From Lacrimispora saccharolytica (GTDB lineage Bacteria; Bacillota; Clostridia; Lachnospirales; Lachnospiraceae), in the NCBI GenBank assembly GCA_021531795.1, contig JADYUL010000001.1, forward strand, positions 372,001-436,000: a stretch of DNA of 64,000 nt, given 5' to 3'. Under the pieces are notes generated by a model, which saw only the letters and a list, made by a program, of their open reading frames with translations, made no database searches and was not told where the DNA came from. Made by a program: the position numbers and the translations under genes. Positions 17,424 to 27,900 of this stretch are shown one piece after another; the first letter of the stretch is position 1, and each line of letters begins with the position of its first letter.

Positions 17424-18821
17424 ATGAAATTATACAATTCACTGACTAAGAAGGTTGAAGAATTTGTACCTAATGTTGAGGGCAAGGTAGGCATGTATAC
17501 CTGTGGACCCACCGTATATCACTATGCGCATATCGGCAACCTTAGAAGCTATATTATGGAGGATGTTCTGGAAAAAGAGCTCCGTTTTGAGGGCTATGAC
17601 GTCAAGAGGGTTATGAATATTACCGATGTCGGACATCTCTCAAGTGACGCAGATACAGGTGAGGACAAAATGCTTGCAGGTGCTAAGAGAGAGCATAAGT
17701 CTGTGATGGAGATTGCCAAGTTCTATACAGATGCCTTCTTTTCTGACTGTGCCAAGCTTAATATCAAGACTCCTGATGTTGTGGAGCCAGCCACTAATTG
17801 TATTGATGAATTCATCAACATGATTAAGGTTCTCCTGGAGAAGGGATATGCATACAAGGCCGGAGAAAACATTTACTTTGATACCTCCAAACTTGACAAT
17901 TATTACGTATTTGGCAACCAGAATGAAGATGAACTCATGGTCGGTGTACGTGATGATGTCAGCGAAGATGAGAATAAGAAGAACAAGAATGACTTTGTAT
18001 TATGGTTCACCAAGTCCAAGTTCGAGGACCAGGCTCTCAAGTGGGATTCACCCTGGGGAGTAGGTTATCCCGGCTGGCATATAGAGTGCTCCTGCATAAG
18101 TATGAAGCACCTTGGTGAATACATGGATATCCACTGTGGCGGAATTGATAACATGTTCCCTCATCATACCAATGAGATCGCACAGACTGAGAGCTTTACA
18201 GGTCACAAGTGGTGTAACTACTGGTTCCATGTTCATCACCTCAATGATGAGAGAGGCAAGATGAGTAAGTCTAAGGGCGGTTTTCTTACAGTAAGCAAGC
18301 TTTGTGAGGATGGATATGACCCGATAGTGTACAGAATGTTCTGCCTTCAGAGCCATTACCGCAAGCCACTGGTATTCAAGGAGGAAATCCTGAATCAGGT
18401 TGCGGATACATATAAGAAGCTTAAGAAAAGGATTGCCGCACTTTCTACGGAGGGCGACATTGATGAGGCTGTGCTTAAGGAATGGCATGATAAGTTCGCA
18501 AGCGAGGTGGGTAATGATGTGAACACCTCAATGGGAATCACCCTTGTGTATGATGTTCTTAAGTCGGATTTGTCTGATGCTGCAAAAAGAGCGGTAATTG
18601 AGGACTTCGATAGAGTCTTAAGTCTTGATCTGCTTAAGGAGGAAAAGGATGATGAAGTTGATGATGAGCTTACAACCTTTGTAGAAGCCAAGATTGCAGA
18701 GAGAGCAGAGGCTAAGAAGAACAAGGACTTCGCTAAGGCTGATGCCATAAGAGACGAACTTCTTACAAAGGGCATTGCCATCAAAGATACCCGTGAAGGC
18801 GTAGTATGGGAGAGAGTCTGA
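17424..18821 (+). CDS. cysS: Cysteinyl-tRNA synthetase
   Basis: This class I aminoacyl-tRNA synthetase charges tRNA-Cys. The 465-residue protein shows the zinc-binding Cys in MYTCGPTVYHYAHIGNLR (with the HIGN form of the HIGH motif), the zinc-site region WHIECSCISMKHLG and HCGG, and the KMSKSKGG motif near residue 280. The length is typical. It starts at ATG 17424 after AAGGAG and its stop overlaps the mrnC start (TGATG). Confidence 0.97.
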   Translation: MKLYNSLTKKVEEFVPNVEGKVGMYTCGPTVYHYAHIGNLRSYIMEDVLEKELRFEGYDVKRVMNITDVGHLSSDADTGEDKMLAGAKREHKSVMEIAKFYTDAFFSDCAKLNIKTPDVVEPATNCIDEFINMIKVLLEKGYAYKAGENIYFDTSKLDNYYVFGNQNEDELMVGVRDDVSEDENKKNKNDFVLWFTKSKFEDQALKWDSPWGVGYPGWHIECSCISMKHLGEYMDIHCGGIDNMFPHHTNEIAQTESFTGHKWCNYWFHVHHLNDERGKMSKSKGGFLTVSKLCEDGYDPIVYRMFCLQSHYRKPLVFKEEILNQVADTYKKLKKRIAALSTEGDIDEAVLKEWHDKFASEVGNDVNTSMGITLVYDVLKSDLSDAAKRAVIEDFDRVLSLDLLKEEKDDEVDDELTTFVEAKIAERAEAKKNKDFAKADAIRDELLTKGIAIKDTREGVVWERV

Positions 18822-19249
18822 TGAGCTTTCTTGATGAGATAAAGCTTGACTTTAAGATAGAGGATGTGGATATAAATACTTACTCTCCGCTGACTCTGGC
18901 ATTCATCGGGGATTGTGTATTTGACCTTGTGATAAGGAGTGTAATAGTATGTCGTGCCAACAGGCAGCCCAACAAGCTTCATAAGCTCAAGGCTAATGTT
19001 GTCAAGGCACAAACGCAGTCTGAAATGGCTAAGGCATTAATGGATGATATGACCGAGGAGGAAGCGGCTGTATATAAGAGAGGGCGCAATGCTCACAGCT
19101 TTAGCAGCGCAAAGAATGCATCCATTCAGGACTATCGCAGAGCGACAGGCTTAGAGGCGCTTGTCGGATATCTGTATCTGCTTAACAGGAGTGACAGAAT
19201 CCTTGAACTTATTAGCTTAGGACTTCGGAAGCTGGAGATTGATATTTGA
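18821..19249 (+). CDS. mrnC: Mini-ribonuclease 3
   Basis: MrnC is an RNase III catalytic domain without a double-stranded RNA-binding domain that matures 23S rRNA ends. The 142-residue protein shows the catalytic FIGDCVFDLVIR motif and the later EALVGYLYLL segment with its acidic residue. The start ATG 18821 overlaps the cysS stop, and the gene's own stop overlaps the rlmB start, showing strong coupling. The cysS-mrnC-rlmB order is widespread in Firmicutes. Confidence 0.93.
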   Translation: MSFLDEIKLDFKIEDVDINTYSPLTLAFIGDCVFDLVIRSVIVCRANRQPNKLHKLKANVVKAQTQSEMAKALMDDMTEEEAAVYKRGRNAHSFSSAKNASIQDYRRATGLEALVGYLYLLNRSDRILELISLGLRKLEIDI

Positions 19250-20004
19250 TGGATAAGGTAATTGAGAATTATATAGAAGGAAGGAATCCGGTGATAGAAG
19301 CCTTCAGATCCGGCAAGGTTATAGATAAGCTCTATATCTTGGACGGATGCAATGATGGTCCTATTATGACTATCAAGAGAGAGGCTAAGAAAAGGGATAC
19401 CTTCATTAAATATGTTAGTCGTGAACGTCTGGATATGATGTCTGAGACCGGAATGCATCAGGGAGTAATAGCCTATACGGCAGCATATGAATACAGTGAG
19501 CTTGAGGATATCTTTACTCTGGCTGAGAGTAAGGGTGAGCCACCCTTCGTCTATATCCTTGATAATATAGAGGATCCGCATAATCTTGGCGCAATTATAA
19601 GAACTGCCAATCTTTCGGGAGCACATGGAGTAATTATTCCCAAGAACAGGGCGGTAGGACTGACATCGACCGTGGCCAGGACGAGCGCAGGGGCTCTGAA
19701 TTATACTCCGGTTGTAAGAGTAACCAATATTACCAAGACCATTGAGGAATTGAAGAAGAGGGGAATGTGGTTTGTCTGTGCCGATATGGGCGGCGATACC
19801 ATGTATGACCTTAATCTTACGGGTTCTATCGGATTGGTTATCGGCAATGAAGGTGACGGTGTAAGCAGACTGGTTAAGGAAGCCTGTGACTATGTTGCTT
19901 CCATTCCGATGAAGGGTGATATAGACAGCCTTAATGCATCCGTTGCTGCGGGTGTGCTGGGCTTTGAAATTGTTAGACAGAGGATGAATGCCTCTAAGAA
20001 ATAA
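19249..20004 (+). CDS. rlmB: 23S rRNA (guanosine-2'-O-)-methyltransferase RlmB
   Basis: The 251-residue SpoU/TrmH-family protein begins with YIEGRNPVIEAFRSG (substrate-binding domain) and has the three SPOUT motifs: VYILDNIEDPHNLGAIIRTA, GLVIGNEGDGVSRLV and IPMKGDIDSLNASVAAGVL. RlmB 2'-O-methylates a guanosine of 23S rRNA. ATG 19249 overlaps the mrnC stop (TGATG). It is followed closely by sigH, though the NYN-domain gene yacP that often sits between them is absent. Confidence 0.94.
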   Translation: MDKVIENYIEGRNPVIEAFRSGKVIDKLYILDGCNDGPIMTIKREAKKRDTFIKYVSRERLDMMSETGMHQGVIAYTAAYEYSELEDIFTLAESKGEPPFVYILDNIEDPHNLGAIIRTANLSGAHGVIIPKNRAVGLTSTVARTSAGALNYTPVVRVTNITKTIEELKKRGMWFVCADMGGDTMYDLNLTGSIGLVIGNEGDGVSRLVKEACDYVASIPMKGDIDSLNASVAAGVLGFEIVRQRMNASKK

Positions 20005-20014
20005 GGCGGTATTA

Positions 20015-20626
20015 ATGGAGCAGAGATACTGTGATTCGTCAGATGAAGAACTGATTAAGCTTCTTCGCAATGGCGATGAGGAGATATATGATTTCTTATG
20101 CAGTAAGTATAAGGGCTTAGTCAGAAGCAGAGCTCAGTCTATGTATATGTGGGGAGCTGAGGCTGAGGACCTTATCCAGGAGGGCATGATCGGTCTGTTC
20201 AAGGCGATAAGGGATTTTGATGAGGAGAAGGAAGCCAGTTTTCGTACTTTTGCCAATATATGTATTGTGAATAATATGGTGTCGGCAGTGAAAGCGAGCA
20301 ACTGCAAGAAGCATCAGCCACTCAATCAGGGAATCTCACTTAACGCAGACTCACCTGACGGCGAGGACGGGGGATTGAGTCTAATTGAGGAGCTCACTGA
20401 TACCAAGAGCAGAAATCCCGAAGATATGCTTATTGACAGGGAGAATGTGGAGATACTTCAAAGTGAGATTGATTCGGCGCTAAGCGAATATGAGAAGCGT
20501 GTGCTGACGCTGTATCTGGGCGGTATGGATTACACCGAGATAGCCGCGACGCTTATGAAAAGTGATAAATCCATAGACAATGCGCTTCAGAGGATTAAAG
20601 GTAAAATCAAACGTATTATCAATTGA
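20015..20626 (+). CDS. sigH: RNA polymerase sigma factor, SigH type
   Basis: The 203-residue protein has sigma-70 region 2 (LVRSRAQSMYMWGAEAEDLI, QEGMIGLFKAIRDFD, FRTFANICI) and region 4 (ALSEYEKRVLTLYLGGMDYT, then IAATLMKSDKSIDNALQRIK). Similarity and its place after rlmB match sigma-H, which acts early in sporulation and stationary phase. ATG 20015 is preferred for its upstream AAGGCGG; an ATG at 19988 overlaps rlmB. Whether this organism sporulates is not shown by the window. Confidence 0.88.
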   Translation: MEQRYCDSSDEELIKLLRNGDEEIYDFLCSKYKGLVRSRAQSMYMWGAEAEDLIQEGMIGLFKAIRDFDEEKEASFRTFANICIVNNMVSAVKASNCKKHQPLNQGISLNADSPDGEDGGLSLIEELTDTKSRNPEDMLIDRENVEILQSEIDSALSEYEKRVLTLYLGGMDYTEIAATLMKSDKSIDNALQRIKGKIKRIIN

Positions 20627-20681
20627 CATGTGGTTAATTCTCTGATAATATATCGTTTGTTGAGTGCGAGAGTACTTGAGT

Positions 20682-20754
20682 GCTGTAATAGCTCAGTAGG
20701 TAGAGCGCAACATTGGTAGTGTTGAGGTCACCGGTTCGATTCCGGTTTACAGCT
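20682..20754 (+). tRNA. tRNA-Thr (anticodon GGT)
   Basis: A 73-base cloverleaf is visible: acceptor GCTGTAA pairing with TTACAGC, D arm with AGCTCAGTAGGTAGAGC, anticodon stem CAACA/TGTTG around loop TTGGTAG (anticodon GGT), and the T arm CCGGTTCGATTCCGG. CCA is not encoded. Confidence 0.95.
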
Positions 20755-20758
20755 TGTA

Positions 20759-20790
20759 ACCCCGAGAAGGTAACTTCCCGGGGTATTTTT
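20759..20790 (+). terminator. Terminator after the tRNA
   Basis: ACCCCGAGAAG pairs with CTTCCCGGGGT (one mismatch) around a GTAA loop and is followed by ATTTTT. It ends six bases before the rsmJ-like start codon. Confidence 0.85.
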
Positions 20791-20796
20791 GATAAT

Positions 20797-21525
20797 ATGA
20801 GAATATATACAGACGATCTAACAAATGAATATGTGCGTGATATAGCCGGTCGCCTTATTTGTGACATTACAGATAAAGAGAGCGATATTGCTGAAGACGA
20901 GCTGCATATAAGATATGTTGCCGGAACCCTCAGTCTGGTGAAGGGTTCGCTGACACTGACGGGTGAGCTTGAGAGCAAGCGCAGACTAAGCAAGGCCAAT
21001 CTTGAGAAGGAACTTATCGTTAAGGCCTGCAGGATACGTAACCACGAGGGCAGCATCAGGGTAGTTGATGCGACTGCGGGGCTTGGAGAGGATTCTATCC
21101 TTCTTGCGGCAGCAGGATTTGATGTCAGGATGATAGAATACAACCCTGTTATCTGTGAACTTCTAAAGGACAGTATGAAGAGAGCTGCAGAGTCCATGTC
21201 AGGTGTTATCTCAAGGATGAGCCTAAGTATAGGAGACAGTATAGAGGTCCTTCCCTCATATGAAGGCTGGGCAGATGTTGTCTATCTGGATCCGATGTTT
21301 CCAAAGCGGAATAAGTCTTCACTGATTAAGAAGAAATTCCAGCTTCTACATAATCTTGAAAGCCCATGTGCATCTGAGCATGAGCTTCTCGAGGCAGGTC
21401 TTGCTGCAAAACCTAAGAAGATAGTGATCAAGAGACCTCTTAAGGGACCGTATCTTGACGGAGTAAAGCCTGACTATTCATATACAGGAAAGGCAATCAG
21501 GTTTGATTGTATAATACCAAGGTGA
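20797..21525 (+). CDS. Class I SAM methyltransferase, RsmJ (YhiQ)-like
   Basis: The 242-residue protein has a SAM-binding motif (VVDATAGLGEDSILLAAAGF), an acidic second motif (MIEYNP) and a catalytic-like VVYLDPMFPKR, the pattern of RsmJ, which makes m2G1516 in 16S rRNA. ATG 20797 is the only sensible start since the frame upstream runs into the tRNA, but it lies just after a terminator and has no clear ribosome-binding site. Either its mRNA starts very near the ATG or it depends on read-through. Confidence 0.8.
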   Translation: MRIYTDDLTNEYVRDIAGRLICDITDKESDIAEDELHIRYVAGTLSLVKGSLTLTGELESKRRLSKANLEKELIVKACRIRNHEGSIRVVDATAGLGEDSILLAAAGFDVRMIEYNPVICELLKDSMKRAAESMSGVISRMSLSIGDSIEVLPSYEGWADVVYLDPMFPKRNKSSLIKKKFQLLHNLESPCASEHELLEAGLAAKPKKIVIKRPLKGPYLDGVKPDYSYTGKAIRFDCIIPR

Positions 21526-21551
21526 TTGTACTTTACGATGCCTGTATATGA

Positions 21552-22943
21552 TTAATCATCTATGAATGCCCGAACCGGCGGATTACTCTCATTGATGCTA
21601 TCCCTTGGTATATGTACGGTCACATTGTTATCCGAATCTACGGTAACTGTCTGTCCCTTATACAGAACCTGATGTCCCAGGGAGTTAATCACTGTCACAC
21701 GGGGAAGAAATGCATCATTATCGTTTGTCATAGAATCAGATTTCCCATTCTCGACAATCTTAAGTCTCACCGTACCATCATCCGGGGTGTCTGAACTGGC
21801 CAGGCAATAATCCGACTGAAGGGCAAACAGAGGCAGCAGGAAGATGAACTCTATCATAAGAAGTCTGCTTCCCATAGTCAGATGCACATCCTCTATGCAG
21901 AGTAGCTCCTCCATTGATGAGTTGAGCTGCCTTCTGCAGTTAATTATCAGCAGAACAAGAAGTGCAATTCCCATAAGCATGAATTCGATTTCATTCACCT
22001 CACTGTAGGTCTTAAATGCAATTATTGTAAAAAGCGCCAGTGAGAATTTATAGAAGAACCACAGGAATTGCTTTACTGTGTTAATGACAGCGCTCTGGAC
22101 GCCCGAGCTTCGCTCCTTTAAGTGACCGATAACGTTAATCATGCTGCTGTAACGGTCGCCGGGATAGAAGGCGGTGCATTTCTTGATTATTTCCTTAAGT
22201 TCTCTGTAATCCCTGCTCTTATTAAGATTCGAATTGCGCAGGATAAATTCTACGGTTTTCCCGAATGAGTAAATGTCAGATCGTGCATCTATGTACAGAT
22301 TCTTTCTCTGCTCGGGAGAAGCATAGCCGGGTGTGCCGCTTACCCTGCCGGGATTCGGGGCGTTCGGAATATATACGGAACCCAGATCGATCAGTTTAAT
22401 ATTTCCATCTTTCGTTATCAGCACATTGGAGGGCTTGCAGTCCATGTAGAGCATTGGCATCGGAAGCGTGTGAAGGTAATTGAGTGCCTCTGCCAGACTT
22501 ATGGCAATATCGTATATCTTATCGATTGTGAGGCTAATATCCTTTACCGCATTTTTCAGACTTGCGGCCTCAAAATAATCCATAATAATCCATATACCCT
22601 CATCCGTTGCAATACTGTCAACGATACGAGGAAAAAGCGGATGACTCACCTTCTTAAGGGCAATTAACTCATTGTCCTCCAGTCCCACGACAATCTTGGC
22701 AGCCCAGTCCTTATGAAGCCTGATATCGTTAACAAGATAGACAGCACCCATGCCTCCCCTTGCGAGCTCTCTTATTATTCTGTATCTGTTATCGATAATC
22801 TCTGCATTTGCGTCAAATGTATCGTTAATCCCGGCATTATTCCCCTGTGCCCTGGACTTCACATCCCGGATTATAGGTGATGCATTATTCTCTGATTGTA
22901 TATTACTGTTTCTATAATTATTATTTTGTCTTTTATCCTTCAT
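21552..22943 (-). CDS. Membrane serine/threonine protein kinase
   Basis: The 463-residue protein has an N-terminal Hanks-type kinase domain (about residues 50-275): glycine loop ARGGMGAVY, Lys in WAAKIV, catalytic loop YMDCKPSNVL (the usual His-Arg is replaced by Met but Asp, Lys and Asn are kept), DLGS in place of DFG, and GTPGYASPEQ. Two or three hydrophobic helices follow (residues 295-385) and then a short domain rich in Val and Asn, probably outside the cell. It has no PASTA repeats. The PP2C phosphatase gene is 15 bases upstream in the same operon, a typical kinase-phosphatase pair. Confidence 0.9.
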   Translation of the reverse strand: MKDKRQNNNYRNSNIQSENNASPIIRDVKSRAQGNNAGINDTFDANAEIIDNRYRIIRELARGGMGAVYLVNDIRLHKDWAAKIVVGLEDNELIALKKVSHPLFPRIVDSIATDEGIWIIMDYFEAASLKNAVKDISLTIDKIYDIAISLAEALNYLHTLPMPMLYMDCKPSNVLITKDGNIKLIDLGSVYIPNAPNPGRVSGTPGYASPEQRKNLYIDARSDIYSFGKTVEFILRNSNLNKSRDYRELKEIIKKCTAFYPGDRYSSMINVIGHLKERSSGVQSAVINTVKQFLWFFYKFSLALFTIIAFKTYSEVNEIEFMLMGIALLVLLIINCRRQLNSSMEELLCIEDVHLTMGSRLLMIEFIFLLPLFALQSDYCLASSDTPDDGTVRLKIVENGKSDSMTNDNDAFLPRVTVINSLGHQVLYKGQTVTVDSDNNVTVHIPRDSINESNPPVRAFIDD

Positions 22944-22958
22944 ATTGAGATACCCTCC

Positions 22959-23666
22959 CTATCTTCCGAATCTGATTAGTATGGCAGAAGCGTTATCCTT
23001 ATTGCCGGCATTGCAACCTGCCAGGTACAGCTTCTTAAGCTTCGTGGCGAGGCTGCCTGTATCGTGATAAGCCTCCTCACATAATGTATTTAGCATAGGT
23101 GTGATATTCCTATAGAATCCGTCGGTTGCAATGAGGAAGGTGTCACCGCGGTGCAGTGTCAACCTGCGTACCTTGATCCGTCTGAAGGCTCCGCTTCCGA
23201 TACAGCGGGTCAGTCTGCCTCTGTGGTCAACATGATTTCTTCCTATCTGTACAATTTTATGAAGAAAACGATTAAATCTGTATATTCGGCTGTCGCCTAT
23301 GCTTATACAATAGGCTCGCCTGTCCTTAACAATAAGCGCGGATACAGTGGTACCGTAGGAAGTATTCTTGAGCTTTCCGAGCTTAAGCAGATCCTTGTGA
23401 CAGCTGTAGAGCTCTCTGAGTATTATTCTAAGCAGTTTGTCTGAATCAATGACGGAATGTCTTGATATTGCCATTTCAAAGGCAAGCTTTAATCTGTAAG
23501 TGATATGACCCGAAGCTATTTCGCCACTGCAGAGTCCTCCTATACCGTCAGCAACAGCCGCAAGCAGATAATCTCTGCCCGCCTTGGTTGCACCAAAGAC
23601 AGTAAGGGAGTCCTCGTTAACCATCCTGCCTCCGGTTTCCCATAAATAGGCTGTGGTAAACTTCAT
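22959..23666 (-). CDS. PP2C-family protein phosphatase
   Basis: The metal-dependent Ser/Thr phosphatase motifs are present: NEDS, VADGIGG (metal-binding Asp-Gly), GTTVSALIV, ISIGDSRIY and ATDGF. The start at ATG 23666 is chosen for its upstream GGAGA; two earlier starts (23678 and TTG 23687) are possible. The product is 235 residues and soluble. It is coded first in the operon with the membrane kinase downstream and probably reverses the kinase's action. The targets are unknown. Confidence 0.9.
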   Translation of the reverse strand: MKFTTAYLWETGGRMVNEDSLTVFGATKAGRDYLLAAVADGIGGLCSGEIASGHITYRLKLAFEMAISRHSVIDSDKLLRIILRELYSCHKDLLKLGKLKNTSYGTTVSALIVKDRRAYCISIGDSRIYRFNRFLHKIVQIGRNHVDHRGRLTRCIGSGAFRRIKVRRLTLHRGDTFLIATDGFYRNITPMLNTLCEEAYHDTGSLATKLKKLYLAGCNAGNKDNASAILIRFGR

Positions 23667-23774
23667 AAGTGTCTCCATATAGGTCAATTCAAAACGCGTA
23701 CAAGGATTGTAAGATATTTGAAAGAAAAGTGCAAGTCAGTCTTTAGCGATTTTGCCGTAATAATATTAATCAGA

Positions 23775-23803
23775 TTGATATTAGCGGGTACAAATTGTAT
23801 ACT
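23775..23803 (+). promoter_or_regulatory. Promoter of ispG
   Basis: TTGATA (23775-23780), a 17-base spacer and TATACT (23798-23803) lie 48 bases before the ispG start, in the gap divergent from the PP2C gene. Confidence 0.65.
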
Positions 23804-23850
23804 GTTAAGGTAAGCCGATAAAAATAACACAATATGTGGTAGGTGAAAAA

Positions 23851-24903
23851 ATGTACAGAGACGAGACAAAAGTTGTAAATATTGGTAATGTGGCGATAGG
23901 CGGAGGCAACCCGATAGCCATTCAGTCGATGACTAATGTGAAGACAGAGGATGTGGAAGCCTGTGTGGCTCAGATACTTAAGCTGGAGGAGGCCGGATGT
24001 GAGATTATTCGATGTACCGTGCCTAATGAGGCGGCGGCGAAGGCTATTGCCAAGATCAAGAAGCAGATTCATATTCCGCTTGTGGCAGATATTCATTTTG
24101 ATTATAAGATGGCGATTGCCGCTATGGAGAACGGCGCAGATAAGATAAGGATTAATCCGGGTAATATCGGCAGCATTGATAAGGTGAAGGCGGTTGTGGA
24201 TGTTGCCAAGGAGAGGAACATTCCGATCAGAGTGGGCGTTAATTCGGGCTCGCTTGAGAAGGAATTGGTGGCTAAATATAACGGCGTGACCGCTGAGGGA
24301 ATAGTTGAGAGTGCTCTGGACAAGGTGCATATTATTGAAAACCTCGGATACGATAATATGGTTATTTCAATAAAGTCCTCGGATGTCATGATGTGCGTAA
24401 AGGCGCATGAGCTTCTGGCAGGTAAGACTGTGTATCCGCTTCATGTGGGAATAACCGAGTCGGGAACTCTTACAAGCGGCAATATCAAGTCGGCTGTGGG
24501 ACTCGGTATTATTCTGAACCAGGGAATTGGTGATACGATAAGGGTATCGTTAACGGGAGATCCGGTTGAGGAGATAAAATCGGCTAAGCTTATACTCAGG
24601 ACATTGGGACTTAGGAAGGGCGGTATAGAGGTAGTAAGCTGTCCTACCTGCGGAAGAACCAGGATTGACCTTATAGGACTTGCCAATAAGGTAGAGAATA
24701 TGGTTAGCGGTATTCCGCTTGATATTAAGGTTGCTGTTATGGGCTGTGCAGTTAACGGCCCGGGCGAAGCCAAGGAAGCGGACATAGGAATCGCAGGCGG
24801 AGACGGAGAAGGACTCTTAATTAAAAAGGGAGAGATTGTCCGTAAGATGCCTGAGAGTGAACTTTTAGATGCACTAAAAGAGGAGCTGCTTAACTGGAAA
24901 TAA
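23851..24903 (+). CDS. ispG: (E)-4-hydroxy-3-methylbut-2-enyl-diphosphate synthase
   Basis: IspG (GcpE) is the [4Fe-4S] enzyme of the penultimate MEP-pathway step. The 350-residue bacterial form has the TIM-barrel start ([20 protein letters not shown]), [18 protein letters not shown] and the cluster-binding cysteines in VSCPTCGRT and [16 protein letters not shown]. The start ATG 23851 follows TAGGTG. Together with ispF elsewhere in the window this shows a working MEP route. polC follows 34 bases later. Confidence 0.96.
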   Translation: MYRDETKVVNIGNVAIGGGNPIAIQSMTNVKTEDVEACVAQILKLEEAGCEIIRCTVPNEAAAKAIAKIKKQIHIPLVADIHFDYKMAIAAMENGADKIRINPGNIGSIDKVKAVVDVAKERNIPIRVGVNSGSLEKELVAKYNGVTAEGIVESALDKVHIIENLGYDNMVISIKSSDVMMCVKAHELLAGKTVYPLHVGITESGTLTSGNIKSAVGLGIILNQGIGDTIRVSLTGDPVEEIKSAKLILRTLGLRKGGIEVVSCPTCGRTRIDLIGLANKVENMVSGIPLDIKVAVMGCAVNGPGEAKEADIGIAGGDGEGLLIKKGEIVRKMPESELLDALKEELLNWK

Positions 24904-24937
24904 GAAAGATATTGGGCAGTCAGTTGCGTGGGATAAT

Positions 24938-27900
24938 ATGGAAGTAAAGGGCAAACTGTGGGGGGAGGTTTTTCCCTCTGTGAAATTAAATAAAGAACTT
25001 TCGGTACTGTTTAACACCGTTATTGTAAGTAAGGTCACCCTGAATAATCAGGGGGACCTTCTTAAAGTATGTCTGTATTCCGATCATATCATTCCATATG
25101 CTGCGATCAAGAAGGCAACTGCGGCAATTAAGGACAGCCTGTTCAAGAATAAGAATATTTCGGTTAAGCTTCTGCAGAAATATTCCCTGACAGGAAACTA
25201 CAATCTGCGAGTCCTGATGGATGTATATAAGGATAGTCTGCAGGCGGAGCTGGATGACAGGGACCATAGACTCTCGGCTGCATTCAGGAAGGCGGACTTT
25301 ATCTTCAGTAATGACAGTACGATGAATATTGTGTTGCCCGATACAACAGGTAATCATCTAAAGGAGAAAGAACTTACCGAACTCCTTGAGAAGATATTCA
25401 CTGAGAGATGCGGCGTTGATGCCATACTGTCTGTCAGCTATAAGCCCAAGGAGACTGTGGAGAAGAATGCTGATGAAGCGATGATAAGCAGACGTATTGC
25501 TGCGATTGCTGCCAATGCGGGAATCCTAACCGCTTATTCTTCGGAAACCGTAGAAAATGTTGGTGCCGACGTTGGTGCTGAAGCTACTGTTGCCCCCGCA
25601 GGGGCTGTATCGACTGAAGGAACCGTTAAAAAAATCGACAGAGAAAACAGGAGAGCACTTGTCAGAAGTGACAATCCGAATGTTATTTTTGGTAGGGAAG
25701 TGGACGGCGAAATCATTCCTATGAAGGACATTGTAGGAGAGATTGGCGAGGTTGTAGTTCACGGTATGGTCGTAGCGACGGAGGAGCGTCAGATCAGGAA
25801 CGAGAAGACGATATATTTCTTCGATGTTACAGACTTTACGGATACCTTCCACCTCAAGATCTTTGTTCACAATGACCAGGTTAAAGAATTGTCAGGCAAG
25901 CTAAAGCAGGGCGCTTTTGTCAAACTAAAGGGTGTGGCGATGGTGGATGACTTCGAGCACGAGTTAACCATCGGAAGCATCCAGGGAATCCAGAGCATCA
26001 AGGACTTCAGGACTCCCAGAGAAGACCTGGCAGAAGAGAAGCGAGTGGAGTTGCACTGTCATACCAAGATGAGCGATATGGACGGCGTATCAGATGTGTC
26101 GACCATAGTTAAGCGAGCCTACAAGTGGGGACATCGCGCCATTGCGATAACCGACCACGGCGTTGTTCAGAGCTTTCCTGAGGCTAATCACGTGTGGGAG
26201 GACCTTTGGGGTGCAGAGAAGAAGAAACGAATGGAGAATGGTGATGCCAACCCCGATCCGGACGACTTCTTCAAGGTGATCTACGGCGTTGAGGCTTATC
26301 TTGTTGATGACCTGAAGAAATGCGTGGGCACAGAGATGGATGAGACACCGATTGACGCTTCCTGCGTGGTATTCGATCTTGAGACGACCGGTCTGTCGGC
26401 TGTATCTGACAGAATAATTGAATTCGGTGCGGTCAAGATTAAGGATGGCGCAATCGTTGACAGATTCTCGGCCTTCGTAAATCCGGGCTTTCCTATCCCG
26501 TTTAGGATTACGCAGTTAACCTCAATCACCGACGACATGGTTATGGATGCCGATCCGATTGAGACGGTGCTGCCTAAGTTTCTCGATTTCGTATCAGGCT
26601 CGTATCTTGTGGCTCATAACGCCGAATTTGATACATCCTTTGTAAGGAAAAATTGCGAGCGACAGGGTCTTTCTTATGATTTTAATCATGTGGATACACT
26701 AATGCTGTCCAAGGTACTGCTCCCACATCTGGCGAAGTATACTCTCGACAGTGTGGCTAAGGACTTAGGTGTCAGCCTGCTCAATCACCACAGGGCGGTG
26801 GATGATGCAGAGTGTACCGCAAATATATATATTAAGCTGTGTGAGATGCTGAAGGACAGGGGAATAACAAACCTTGCCGGAGTAGGTAAACTCAAGATGG
26901 ACACGGCTGAATTTGTCAAGAAGAACAGGTCACACCACGCTATTATTCTTGCCAAGAATAATGTGGGCAGGGTGAATCTGTACAAGCTTATATCGATGTC
27001 TCATCTCTTCTATATGAGAAGAGGTAAGCCCTGTGTGCCCAAGAGTCTCCTTATTAAGAATCGCGAGGGACTCATCCTGGGTTCTGCCTGTGAGGCGGGT
27101 GAACTCTATGATGAACTGTTGCACGGTGCAAACGAGGCTGAGATAGCAAGACTTGTAGACTTCTATGATTATCTTGAGATTCAGCCGGTGGGCAACAACA
27201 TGTTCATGATCCTGTCGGATAAGCATGAGAATATCAATTCCGTTGAGGATATTCAGGATGTGAACAGGCGAATAGTGGAACTTGGCGAAGTATTCAATAA
27301 GCCGGTGGTAGCCACCTGTGACGTTCACTTCCTGGATCCGGAGGATGAGATATACAGAAGAATCCTTATGGCGGGTGAAGGCTTCAAGGATGCAGACAAT
27401 CAGGCACCACTCTACCTTCATACGACGGAGGAGATGCTTAAGGAATTCTCGTATCTGGGATATGAGAAAGCGAAGGAAATTGTAATTAAGAATCCGAACA
27501 GGATTGCGGATATGTGTGACAAGATATCTCCGGTAAGACCGGATAAATGTCCGCCCGTAATTGAGAATTCGGACAAACTGCTCAGGGATATCTGTTATAA
27601 CAAGGCTCATGAGATGTATGGCGATCCCCTGCCTGAGATAGTTCTTGAGAGACTGGAGAGAGAACTTAAGTCTATCATAGGAAACGGCTTTGCGGTTATG
27701 TACATCATAGCCCAGAAGCTTGTGTGGAAGTCGGTGGAGGACGGATATCTGGTTGGCTCGAGAGGGTCAGTCGGTAGTTCTTTTGTCGCAACCATGGCAG
27801 GAATTACGGAGGTCAATCCATTAAGTCCCCACTATTATTGCGCCAAGTGCCATTATTCTGATTTCGAATCGCCTGAGGTAAGGGCCTATGCCGGAAGAGC

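Noticed and set aside
18395-19012. Long minus-strand ORF opposite cysS and mrnC
   Set aside because: It mirrors the coding frames of conserved genes and has low-complexity Ser-rich content; a shadow.
19132-20070. 312-codon minus-strand ORF opposite rlmB
   Set aside because: Although long, it lies fully opposite rlmB and its neighbours, and has no family or start signal.
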